Assembly: GCA_020050375.1 (NCBI GenBank)
Contig: JAGVKR010000432.1
Span: forward strand, 1-8,589
Direction of reading: 5' to 3'
Length of the DNA stretch: 8,589 nucleotides
DNA from: Planctomycetales bacterium
GTDB lineage: Bacteria > Planctomycetota > Planctomycetia > Planctomycetales > Planctomycetaceae
This document shows, one piece after another, positions 1 to 6,447 of the stretch. Below the pieces are notes generated by a model. The model was not told where the DNA came from, made no database searches, and saw only the letters and a list, made by a program, of their open reading frames with translations. A program made the position numbers and the translations under genes. The stretch's first letter is position 1. Each line of letters starts with the position of its first letter.

Positions 1-832
1 CCATATAGTCGGGCGTGCCGAGCACCTGACCGGCCTGCGTCAATTCGGAGACAGTCGAAGTCTGTGAACTGCCTTCGTCGTTTTCCAAGTCGGTTTCGGT
101 GGAAAACCGGGCCAGTCCCAGGTCCAGGAGCTTCGTGAGGGGGCGGCCGGTCTCCGGATCGCGCGTCACCAGCAGATTTGTCGGCTTGATATCGCGATGC
201 ACCATCCCCTGCTCGTGGGCGTGTTGCAACCCGAGCGCCGCCTGGCGGAGGCATTCACAGACCCATCCGATCGGCAGCGTCTTTTTCTGAGCCACGTACC
301 AGCCCAGGTCCTGCCCGTCCACGAGCTCCATCACGAGAAAGTGGACGTTTCCGACGCAATCGGCGTCGAAGGCGGCGACGATGTTGGGATGGTCCAGCGC
401 AGCCGCCGCCTGAATTTCTTTGTGGAAGCGCGCCACCGCCCTGGGCTTACGAATGATGTTCGACGACATCACCTTCAGCGCCACGGTCCGCTCCATTTGA
501 GCGTGGCGGGCCTTGAAAACCGCGCCCATCCCCCCCGTCCCGATGCATTCCAGCAGGCGGTACTTCCCCAGAAACAGCGTCGTCCGGCCGGACAACAGCA
601 TGTCTGCCTGCCAGCGGGTCAGCCAGCCTCGATCAATCAGCCAATCCACAAGTTCTTTGGTGGATTTCGAGTCAACAGCAGCCGCCTGGCCTGCGGGAGC
701 CCGAGCAGCGCTCGCCAGCTCCCTGGTCGTCCGGGAAAGGCTCGATTGCTTCAGTTCAGCCCATTGCTCGGGCGAAAGCGCGTTGCTCCGGCGCAAGAGC
801 GAGAGGAAGTCTCCCACCGACAGCGGCGACAT
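1..832 (-). CDS. Ser/Thr protein kinase, planctomycete type (C-terminus beyond window)
   Basis: This is a Hanks-type kinase that transfers phosphate from ATP to Ser/Thr of unknown targets. Only the first 277 residues are visible; the frame runs off the left edge in the activation segment (GTPDYM, before the expected APE). Residues 1-85 form a non-kinase lead segment (VGDFLSLLRRSNALSPEQW, then LVDWLIDRGWLTRWQADMLLSGR-type residues) seen before many planctomycete kinases. The kinase fold follows: glycine loop GTGGMGAV at 98-105, ATP-binding lysine K120 in VALK, helix-C glutamate E139 in HKEI, catalytic loop HRDIKPTN at 212-219 with D214, and metal-binding D237 in a DLG rather than DFG motif. 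All catalytic residues look intact. ATG 832 is the first ATG in a frame open from a TAA at 949; TTG 880 is an alternative. There is no clear Shine-Dalgarno. The gene is transcribed away from the permease at 1117. What follows the kinase domain is not visible. Confidence 0.95.
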   Translation of the reverse strand, partial: MSPLSVGDFLSLLRRSNALSPEQWAELKQSSLSRTTRELASAARAPAGQAAAVDSKSTKELVDWLIDRGWLTRWQADMLLSGRTTLFLGKYRLLECIGTGGMGAVFKARHAQMERTVALKVMSSNIIRKPRAVARFHKEIQAAAALDHPNIVAAFDADCVGNVHFLVMELVDGQDLGWYVAQKKTLPIGWVCECLRQAALGLQHAHEQGMVHRDIKPTNLLVTRDPETGRPLTKLLDLGLARFSTETDLENDEGSSQTSTVSELTQAGQVLGTPDYM

Positions 833-973
833 GCAGGGGTTCCGAAACGTTCGAAGGTGCGAGCGGAGACGAGTGACCAATGATCTTAGCGGTTTTTTGC
901 TCGGGAAACGACGGGAGCGGTTTGTCGACCGCTTGTGGAATGGATTTTACATCCCCGGCGCGAGCCTGCCCGT

Positions 974-1007
974 GATCGTAGTCGATCGCAAATGATCTCC
1001 CTATAAT
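974..1007 (+). promoter_or_regulatory. Candidate sigma-70-like promoter with overlapping inverted repeat
   Basis: A perfect TATAAT lies at 1002-1007 in the kinase/permease intergenic region. It would give a leader of about 100 nt before the TTG start at 1117. The -35 position at 17-bp spacing (979-984, TAGTCG) matches TTGACA at only three of six positions. A short inverted repeat, GATCG-N4-CGATC (974-987), covers that -35 and could be an operator. The rest of 833-1116 holds no gene I can support. No convincing promoter toward the kinase was seen. Confidence 0.35.
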
Positions 1008-1103
1008 CATGACCAGATTCATCATACGGCGAAGAATTGTCCCCCGTTTGCGCGCGATCGGGCGTAGGTAGAATCGCCCCACTTCGCCCGCACGTTCTCG
1101 AAA

Positions 1104-1108
1104 AAGGA
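1104..1108 (+). promoter_or_regulatory. Ribosome binding site that decides a TTG start
   Basis: AAGGA sits 8 nt before TTG 1117. The frame has no ATG between the upstream stop (TAG 1069) and the start of homology-like sequence, so this site is the main argument for initiation at TTG. Confidence 0.6.
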
Positions 1109-1116
1109 ATCGTGTT

Positions 1117-2847
1117 TTGCTTGCCGGACCGCTTTTCAGTCGTGAGGTGTTGACGGCGCCGCGCCACGCGCGACACTTCATCCTGCGTGCCGGATACGTG
1201 GGAGCGTTGTTCGTGCTGATGTATACGGCCGGGCAGGCGACGTTTGGCTGGCAGCAGGTGCGCAATCTGGGTGAAGTCGCCCGCTTTGGAAGCCTGATCT
1301 TTCAGTTGTTCTCGATGGTGCAACTGGCCCTGGTCACCTTTTTCGCCCCCTTATTCGCCGCCAGTCGGGTTGCGCAGGAAAAAGACCGGCAGACGCTCGT
1401 CCTGCTGTTGATGACCGACCTGCGAAACCGGGAGCTCGTTTTCGGAAAGCTCCTGGCGAGCTTTTTGCCCGTTGCTGTGCTAATCGCCGCCTCGGCGCCG
1501 GTGTTTGCGCTGATCTATGTGCTCGGCGGAATCTCACTGGAACAAATCGGCTGGTCACTGGGCTTGTCGGCCGCCACCGGGTTCGCCGCCGGAAGCTGGG
1601 GATCGCTGGTGGCATTCTGGCGCGAGAAGACGTTTCAGACTCTCGCTATCAGTGTGCTGGGACTGGTGCTATTCGTCGGCATGGTCGAAGCGGCGGTCGG
1701 GCTGGTCGGAGGTGACACCGAAATCGGCCGCCGGCTCGCCTACGGCGACCCGTTTCGCGGGATGTTGTTGATCCTCAATCCGCTGGCGCAAGCGCCCGAG
1801 CTCTCGCAAGCCAAAGTGCCAGCGCTCAATTACGTGCTGGTGATGCTCGTTCTGGCGGCGATCACGAACGGCATTGCCATTTGGCGGCTCAGGGTCTGGA
1901 ATCCGTCTCCCACGCTGTCGGAACCGCGGAAGGAATCCACAGGATCGGCAACCGTCACCCGGCCGACGCGCGTCATTTGGAGCAACCCAATTATCTGGCG
2001 CGAGATCTGCACCCGCGCCTACGGTCGCAAGGTGATCTTCATCAAGCTCGCGTACCTGGTCGTGTTTCTGTTTGCCGCAGCGTATGTGTACCAGGCGCAG
2101 CAGGCGGGCGCCGAGCTCGTGCTGGGAATGGTTTCCCCGGCGGGGTTTGCGTTTGTGCTGGTGGGGCTGGTGTCGCTGCTCTTGCTCAACGCACAGGCGG
2201 TCACAGCGCTGACTTCGGAGCGCGACGCCAAAACGCTGGAACTGCTGCTGGTGACCGACATCACCGCCAAGGAGTTCATCTATGGCAAGATCGGGGGGGT
2301 GCTCTTCAACACGCGGGAGATTGTTTTATTGCCGCTGGTGGGGTTGGCGTGGTTTGCCTGGCAGGGGCTTTTGTCGTGGGAGAATCTGACCTACGTGACA
2401 CTCGGTTTTCTGATGCTGGTGCTGTTTGCCACGATGCTGGGACTGCATGCCGGGCTGAGTTTTGACAACTCGCGCTCGGCCATCGCCAACAGCCTGGGAA
2501 CGATGTTTTTCCTGTTTCTCGGCGTGTTCATCTGCCTGATGCTGATCGTCGAGGCCCGCACGTCGTTCCTGCTCCAGTTGCCGAGCTTTCTGGTCTTCAT
2601 TCTGGGGGGGAGCATGGGGCTGTGGGTCTCACTGACACACAAGAATCCCTCGCCCGCGTTGACTGCCAGCGCGTTCCTCCTTCCCTTTCTGACCTTCTAC
2701 TCGATCACCGGTTTTCTGATCGGCGACTCGTTGGGAATCTGCTTTGTGATGAGCGTGGCGTACGGGTTCACGACGGCGGCGATGCTGATTCCTGCCGTCA
2801 GCGAGTTCGACGTCGCGCTCGGGCGAACGACACTCGATAAAGGGTGA
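1117..2847 (+). CDS. ABC-2-type transporter permease with two tandem homologous halves
   Basis: This 576-residue polytopic inner-membrane protein resembles ABC-2 family permeases, which form the membrane channel of ABC exporters. Two equivalent halves are visible. Each begins with an amphipathic Arg-Glu segment leading into a first membrane helix (SREVLTAP at 8-15; WREICTRA at 294-301). Each then carries the family's cytoplasmic signature (EKDRQTLVLLLMTDL from 88; ERDAKTLELLLVTDI from 368), ending in a GK about 22 residues later. Over 25 aligned positions the two signatures share 12 identities at an offset of 280 residues. Further membrane segments lie near 66-82, 115-137, 176-197, 238-256, 308-326, 343-360, 400-415, 428-446, 460-478, 488-505 and 515-558. 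A polar linker (about 262-285) joins the halves. The TTG start is chosen from AAGGA 8 nt upstream. No ATP-binding subunit is encoded nearby, so substrate and partner are unknown. The gene converges on the coiled-coil gene with a 10-bp gap and no terminator between them. Confidence 0.85.
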   Translation: MLAGPLFSREVLTAPRHARHFILRAGYVGALFVLMYTAGQATFGWQQVRNLGEVARFGSLIFQLFSMVQLALVTFFAPLFAASRVAQEKDRQTLVLLLMTDLRNRELVFGKLLASFLPVAVLIAASAPVFALIYVLGGISLEQIGWSLGLSAATGFAAGSWGSLVAFWREKTFQTLAISVLGLVLFVGMVEAAVGLVGGDTEIGRRLAYGDPFRGMLLILNPLAQAPELSQAKVPALNYVLVMLVLAAITNGIAIWRLRVWNPSPTLSEPRKESTGSATVTRPTRVIWSNPIIWREICTRAYGRKVIFIKLAYLVVFLFAAAYVYQAQQAGAELVLGMVSPAGFAFVLVGLVSLLLLNAQAVTALTSERDAKTLELLLVTDITAKEFIYGKIGGVLFNTREIVLLPLVGLAWFAWQGLLSWENLTYVTLGFLMLVLFATMLGLHAGLSFDNSRSAIANSLGTMFFLFLGVFICLMLIVEARTSFLLQLPSFLVFILGGSMGLWVSLTHKNPSPALTASAFLLPFLTFYSITGFLIGDSLGICFVMSVAYGFTTAAMLIPAVSEFDVALGRTTLDKG

Positions 2848-2857
2848 GACGAAGCAA

Positions 2858-4561
2858 TCAGGACTCGCCGGCGGATCCCGGCAACAAGTGTCGCAGGTCG
2901 TTGATCTTTTCGCGCAGCACGTCGACCTGCTGCGACAAGGCCTTGCGGCTGAGATCGACTCGCTTGATGATTTTTTCGCTGTTGTTCTGGATCGTTTCGG
3001 CCCAGGTCCGGATCTCACCCAGGCTCTCGGTCTTTTTCACGATGTCGAGGATCGCGATCTCGATCGCTTCGAGATCGGCTGCCTCGGCGTCGCTGCGGCG
3101 CGATTCGCGGATGCAGAGTGCGCGAGCGAGCGTCAGTGCCGTGCGCAGAAACAGGTCGGTCACGAGATCTTCGGGGTCCCAGACAACAAACACGTCATTG
3201 CCGAATCGAGCCAGTGGTGAAGTTGTCAGCTCCGGGGGCGTGGTGCGGGCCGAGAACACGAATAACCCGATCTGTGCGCCCCGGTTTTTGCGCCCCTGCT
3301 CGATCTCTTCGCGGGCCTTGGACAAAGCGTACCCGTCGACCTCTTTGGCCTCGATCACGATGTTCGCACCGGGGGCTGCGCTTTCCGGACCAAGCTCGAT
3401 GACGCAATCGCCGGTTTTGCAATTCTTGATGAGCCCGGTTTCCTGGCCGGTGCGACTCATCAAGTCGCCCAACTTGCGCGCCTCGTGGCTCACGAATTCG
3501 CACACCACATCTTCGAAGATGAGTCCGTGGCGAGTCGAGCGGGCCGCTTCGGCGCGCTGCACGACCATTTTCTCAAGCGTCAACCGCACCTCGTTTTGAA
3601 ACGTCTGGTTGGTCAGCGAATGCTTCTCAAGGATTTCAAGAACTTCCTTTCGCAACCGGGCCAGGGATGAGTCGTCGTTGTCGAGCGTCAGATTGTTGTC
3701 GATGGCTTGCTGAGTGGATTCGAGCAGCTTCTTGAGTCGCGACAGGGCCGAGGCGTCGTTGTCGAGCGAAAATTCGCTGGTGATCGTCTTCTGCGCGCCT
3801 TCGACGTTCTTGACCAGCCGGGTGAGGGCCGAATTCTCTTCATCGAGCGAGAACTCGCGCATGACTTCGTCGATTTTTTCCTGCAAACCAACGGTCAGTT
3901 TCCCCTGGCTGGCGGTCAGCTCGCTCACAAGCCGCGACAGGGCGCTCTCTTTGTTGTTGAGCGAGAATTCGCTGAGGATCCGCTCGCGTTGCTGCAGCAA
4001 CTGATCGCCGAGCGTGTCGCGCAGCGCCTGCATCAACCCCGCCGACTCGGTCGGGCTGAGCATTTTGAAGAGGGGGCTTTCCTGGCCGAAATGGGTCGCC
4101 AGCGTTCGGCCAAGCTCGGAATTCTCTCCCCCCACCTGCCGCCGAAGCAGGTCTTCGAGCTCGCCATCTTTGCAGATCAGCCGGTTGACTCGCTCCTGGA
4201 ATCGCCCGCTGTCGGGATCGAAGTACTCGCGGAGCGCTCCCGTCAATCGATCGTGAACGCCTCCGGCGTGCTCGCGCAACTGGCTCTCGAGCGACAACAA
4301 AAGTCGCTCGCTTTCGCGCCGAATCTGCTCGCCGTCGATCTGCCCCCGCGCCTGCCGCAGGGCCAGAACGCCGATCCGCAGCGCATTGAGGGCGAATCGC
4401 TCGCGCTCCTCTCCCTCGACGTACTGACACAACTCGGCAATCGAATCGGCGTCTTCGACCGTTAGCTCCAGCGGCAGCCGAAAAGGAAGCTCGGCCCCCG
4501 ACACGGAATCAAAAGTAGCATGTGACGCGAAATCCGATGTGTCGCTCATGGAAGAATCCAT
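2858..4561 (-). CDS. Coiled-coil repeat protein with predicted PD-(D/E)XK nuclease-like domain, unnamed family
   Basis: This is a 567-residue soluble protein without signal peptide or membrane segments. I recognise the overall pattern as a conserved hypothetical family but know no assigned function. Residues 30-190 are helical and charged, with a YFDPDSGRFQERVNRL segment at 113-128. Residues 198-316 carry repeats of the type EFSLDxxxSALSRL. Residues 346-465 look like a restriction-endonuclease-fold core: GLIFED with E350, GDCVIEL with D385, IVIEAKE with E404-x-K406, then NRGAQIGLFVFS. These fit E...D...ExK of the PD-(D/E)XK superfamily, a prediction from motifs only. Residues 487-560 form a C-terminal coiled coil. 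ATG 4561 gives MDSSM...; ATG 4549 (MSDTSD) is a plausible alternative with a weak GGA seven bases upstream. The gene appears monocistronic, divergent from the cold-shock gene and convergent with the permease. DNA or nucleic-acid processing is inference; a purely structural role is possible. Confidence 0.9.
   Translation of the reverse strand: MDSSMSDTSDFASHATFDSVSGAELPFRLPLELTVEDADSIAELCQYVEGEERERFALNALRIGVLALRQARGQIDGEQIRRESERLLLSLESQLREHAGGVHDRLTGALREYFDPDSGRFQERVNRLICKDGELEDLLRRQVGGENSELGRTLATHFGQESPLFKMLSPTESAGLMQALRDTLGDQLLQQRERILSEFSLNNKESALSRLVSELTASQGKLTVGLQEKIDEVMREFSLDEENSALTRLVKNVEGAQKTITSEFSLDNDASALSRLKKLLESTQQAIDNNLTLDNDDSSLARLRKEVLEILEKHSLTNQTFQNEVRLTLEKMVVQRAEAARSTRHGLIFEDVVCEFVSHEARKLGDLMSRTGQETGLIKNCKTGDCVIELGPESAAPGANIVIEAKEVDGYALSKAREEIEQGRKNRGAQIGLFVFSARTTPPELTTSPLARFGNDVFVVWDPEDLVTDLFLRTALTLARALCIRESRRSDAEAADLEAIEIAILDIVKKTESLGEIRTWAETIQNNSEKIIKRVDLSRKALSQQVDVLREKINDLRHLLPGSAGES
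3653..3970 (-). repeat. In-gene tandem repeats of about 27 codons (EFSLDxxxSALSRL units)
   Basis: Four units lie inside the coiled-coil gene: EFSLNNKESALSRL (198-211), EFSLDEENSALTRL (236-249), EFSLDNDASALSRL (263-276) and NLTLDNDDSSLARL (290-303). The spacings are 38, 27 and 27 residues; a degenerate fifth unit (KHSLTNQ) begins near 313. The period is visible in the DNA too: TCGAGCG recurs on the plus strand at 3681, 3762 and 3843, exactly 81 bases apart, with a related copy 114 bases further on. Confidence 0.9.
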
Positions 4562-4603
4562 TCAGGTGCAGGGGCAGCCGCCGCCGACCGTTGACTGAAC
4601 ATC

Positions 4604-4631
4604 AGTATGCCATGTGTTTGCAAATAATCAA
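4604..4631 (-). promoter_or_regulatory. Candidate promoter for the coiled-coil gene
   Basis: On the minus strand TTGATT (4631-4626) and CATACT (4609-4604) are separated by 16 bp, each matching four of six consensus positions. Initiation would fall near 4597 and give a leader of about 35-50 nt. Its -35 lies in the spacer of the AT-rich inverted repeat at 4620-4639. Confidence 0.3.
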
Positions 4632-4639
4632 ATATTTGC
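4620..4639. repeat. AT-rich inverted repeat, candidate operator
   Basis: GCAAATA (4620-4626) and TATTTGC (4633-4639) are perfect 7-bp inverted arms around ATCAAA. This AT-rich island stands out from its GC-rich surroundings and lies between the divergent coiled-coil and cold-shock genes. A transcription-factor site is a reasonable guess; no specific regulator can be named. Confidence 0.4.
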
Positions 4640-4774
4640 GTTTTGAATACCGCACGGTTAGACTTTTGGGGTTCGCGGAAATTGGGAAAGTTGCCGACAG
4701 CGCTCGGGTTGCCGGCGACCTGCGGAGTCGCGACTGCGATCTGCCCCGAGGTGTCGCGTGTTTCTGTTTCGGTT

Positions 4775-4796
4775 GACGCCGCACGAGGTCGGCGTC
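4775..4796 (+). promoter_or_regulatory. Candidate 5'-UTR hairpin upstream of the cold-shock gene
   Basis: GACGCCG (4775-4781) and CGGCGTC (4790-4796) can form a 7-bp, nearly all-GC stem with an 8-nt loop. The structure ends 11 nt before the Shine-Dalgarno of the cold-shock gene. Cold-shock mRNAs often carry structured leaders, but whether this one is transcribed and functional is inference. Confidence 0.3.
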
Positions 4797-4807
4797 GTCT
4801 TACGATT

Positions 4808-4813
4808 GAGGGG
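4808..4813 (+). promoter_or_regulatory. Shine-Dalgarno that fixes the cold-shock gene start
   Basis: GAGGGG lies 9 nt before ATG 4823 but directly abuts the in-frame ATG 4814. The spacing therefore favours 4823, which also gives the family's usual short N-terminus. Confidence 0.7.
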
Positions 4814-4822
4814 ATGTTGCAC

Positions 4823-5038
4823 ATGCCACAGGGCACCATCAAGAAACTCGTGAAGGACCGCGGGTTCGGGTTCATTTCCAAGGGAGCGGGACAGGGAGAC
4901 GTCTTTTTTCACGTATCTTCGGTTGAGGAGGGAGTCTTCGACGCGCTGCAGGAGGGCCAGGCGGTCGAGTACGACATTGTCGAGGACGGCGGCCAGGGCG
5001 GCAAAGGCCCGCGCGCCGGAAACGTCAGGCCCGCCTGA
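4823..5038 (+). CDS. Cold-shock domain protein (CspA family), 71 aa
   Basis: This is a single five-stranded OB-fold cold-shock domain expected to bind single-stranded RNA or DNA in the cytoplasm. RNP1 is present as RGFGFI (13-18) and RNP2 as VFFHVSS (27-33). The end KGPRAGNVRPA matches the family's KGPxAxNV strand. The length, 71 residues, is typical. The N-terminus MPQGTIKKLV differs from the E. coli CspA-like GxVKWF pattern: the usual Trp-Phe pair is replaced by Lys-Leu (K8, L9), so part of the aromatic nucleic-acid surface is missing. Similar variants occur in planctomycetes and cyanobacteria. ATG 4823 is chosen from GAGGGG nine bases upstream; ATG 4814 would add MLH. The gene stands alone on the plus strand and ends at a strong terminator (5065-5102). 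A role as RNA chaperone is family knowledge; cold induction is not shown by the sequence. Confidence 0.95.
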   Translation: MPQGTIKKLVKDRGFGFISKGAGQGDVFFHVSSVEEGVFDALQEGQAVEYDIVEDGGQGGKGPRAGNVRPA

Positions 5039-5064
5039 TTCGCTTCGCCTTCCGACACAACACG

Positions 5065-5102
5065 AACCCCGGTTTCCGCGTGAAACCGGGGTTTGCTCTT
5101 TT
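5065..5102 (+). terminator. Rho-independent terminator, possibly shared by convergent genes
   Basis: A perfect 12-bp stem (5065-5076 with 5082-5093) encloses a 5-nt loop (CGCGT) and is followed by TGCTC and TTTT (5099-5102). It serves the cold-shock gene, 26 nt after its stop. The convergent acyltransferase gene ends at 5111, so the same hairpin would form at the end of its transcript, but without a U-tract on that side. Confidence 0.9.
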
Positions 5103-5110
5103 GAAATTCG

Positions 5111-6325
5111 TCAGATGCGCACGAACACCTTGCGGCGGTGCATCCAGAACAGAATCAGCCAGTAAACGAGCAGCACCGCCCCGCCGCGAATGAGCGGTTC
5201 GTATGTTTCACCCGCGAGCTTGAAGACGTCTCCGCCGACAAAGTTGTAGAAGTGCGTGCGAAAGGATTGCTCGACGTTTCCATTGAACCAGTGCGCCATG
5301 CAGTACGCGGCGATCGAATTCGCTCCGATCACGACCAGCGGATAGACGAACGGCCGCCCGCCAAGACCGTCGACGAAGCCATAAAAACCGGCCAGAAAGA
5401 AATAGCACAACCCCCCGCTGTAGAGCGTCCACGCCGGCGTCCAGATGCGTTTGACGCTCGGGCAGACGTCGAACCGATCGAGGGCGGATCCGGCTCCCAG
5501 ACAAGCGCCGCCAGCCAACAGCAGGTACACGATCTTTCTGGGCCTGGTCGTGTCGAGCCGCAGCCAGCCCCCGGCGGTCAATCCCAAAACCATCGTCCCC
5601 AGCGTGGGAATGAAGCTGAGCGTCGCATACCCGCCACCGTTGTGCGTAAAGGGCTTCTCGCGCGGAAACAGGTTCAGAAACCAGGTGTCGAAAGCCCAGG
5701 CGAGGTTGCTGTTCTTGTTCCAATGCGCCGCGAGTCCGGAGTGATGGAAGGGCCACGTTTCAGGCACCCCCACGGCGCTGTAGTCGAAATCGAGACCCGG
5801 CAGAGGATACCACGCGAATGCTCCCCAGTAACCAGCGAGAATCAGCACCAGCGCCACCACCTGCCAGCGGATCCGCAGGAAGCCCAACAAGAACAGGAAT
5901 ACGTACCCGAGGCCGATCTGGCTCAGCGTGTCTTCGAACGTGAAGTTCGTTTGCAATCGGCCCGACGAACGCAGAAACACGCCGAGGAACGTAAGCAGCA
6001 CCCCGCGCCACACCGCGTGCAGCAGCATGCGCGCGAATGATTGCCCCTTCGCCTGCCGGCTGGCAATCGAAAACGGCAGCGAGACCCCCACGAGAAACGA
6101 GAAGGAAGGCTGAATCAAATCGTGCAGCGAGCAGCCCCCCCACTCGACGTGCGAGGTATTGAACTTGAGCCACTGCCAGACCTGGCTGTCCGGAAAGGCC
6201 TGCGCCACCCGACTGAGGTGCAGCACCTCGGCCATCATCAGGAACATGACGAAGCCGCGGTATGCATCCAGCGAATCGAGTCGCAGAAGACGCGTCGCGA
6301 TCGGTTTGGCGGGTGTCGTCGACAT
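5111..6325 (-). CDS. HGSNAT-like membrane acyltransferase (DUF5009/COG4299-type)
   Basis: This 404-residue integral membrane protein resembles bacterial relatives of heparan-alpha-glucosaminide N-acetyltransferase. The family passes acetyl groups from cytoplasmic acetyl-CoA across the membrane to sugar acceptors. The N-terminal hallmark [17 protein letters not shown] (15-31) is clear. [18 protein letters not shown] (58-75) matches the H-x-x-W-x-G...DL..P.F region; H59 is the likely equivalent of the proposed catalytic histidine. About ten membrane helices are visible, near 21-38, 67-88, 102-118, 134-150, 155-173, 237-255, 264-282, 300-318, 326-346 and 380-396, ending in a basic HRRKVFVRI tail. 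ATG 6325 is the only sensible start; no Shine-Dalgarno is seen. It lies 122 bp after the DUF1501 gene on the same strand and may be read through from it. Assignment rests on motif recognition; the acceptor sugar is unknown. Confidence 0.85.
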   Translation of the reverse strand: MSTTPAKPIATRLLRLDSLDAYRGFVMFLMMAEVLHLSRVAQAFPDSQVWQWLKFNTSHVEWGGCSLHDLIQPSFSFLVGVSLPFSIASRQAKGQSFARMLLHAVWRGVLLTFLGVFLRSSGRLQTNFTFEDTLSQIGLGYVFLFLLGFLRIRWQVVALVLILAGYWGAFAWYPLPGLDFDYSAVGVPETWPFHHSGLAAHWNKNSNLAWAFDTWFLNLFPREKPFTHNGGGYATLSFIPTLGTMVLGLTAGGWLRLDTTRPRKIVYLLLAGGACLGAGSALDRFDVCPSVKRIWTPAWTLYSGGLCYFFLAGFYGFVDGLGGRPFVYPLVVIGANSIAAYCMAHWFNGNVEQSFRTHFYNFVGGDVFKLAGETYEPLIRGGAVLLVYWLILFWMHRRKVFVRI

Positions 6326-6447
6326 GGGAAGGATTCAGGATTCAGGGGCCAGGGACGGAATTCAATCGACGCCGTTTAGCCGCGAGGCGCAGCCGAGTGC
6401 CCGGTGATGAGAGCTTCGAACAACAGCGAAACAGAACTGCAGGACAC

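Noticed and set aside
197..883. Long open frame on the plus strand opposite the kinase
   Set aside because: It is the antisense of a clear kinase with intact catalytic motifs. Its Arg/His/Pro-rich product resembles nothing known and is typical of GC-rich shadow frames.
756..1323. Minus-strand frames (756-1265 and 886-1323) between kinase and permease
   Set aside because: They overlap the well-supported kinase N-terminus or permease start in other frames, and show no recognisable domain.
2844..4465. Plus-strand open frames (2844-3599 and 3707-4465) opposite the coiled-coil gene
   Set aside because: They mirror the repeat-bearing minus-strand gene. The minus frame shows coherent repeats and nuclease-like motifs, while the antisense products do not.
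4643..4822. Upstream extension of the cold-shock gene to ATG 4643
   Set aside because: It would add 60 residues without family similarity, and the good Shine-Dalgarno points to ATG 4823.
5138..6040. 300-codon plus-strand frame opposite the acyltransferase
   Set aside because: The minus frame has regular membrane helices and family motifs. The plus product is a compositionally odd Arg/Gln/Pro-rich sequence.
6331..6344. Tandem GGATTCA GGATTCA upstream of the acyltransferase
   Set aside because: Two 7-bp units are too short to separate from chance, and no function is suggested by position.
6326..6447. Possible terminator or small gene between DUF1501 and the acyltransferase
   Set aside because: No stable hairpin with a U-tract and no convincing short frame with a ribosome binding site were found.
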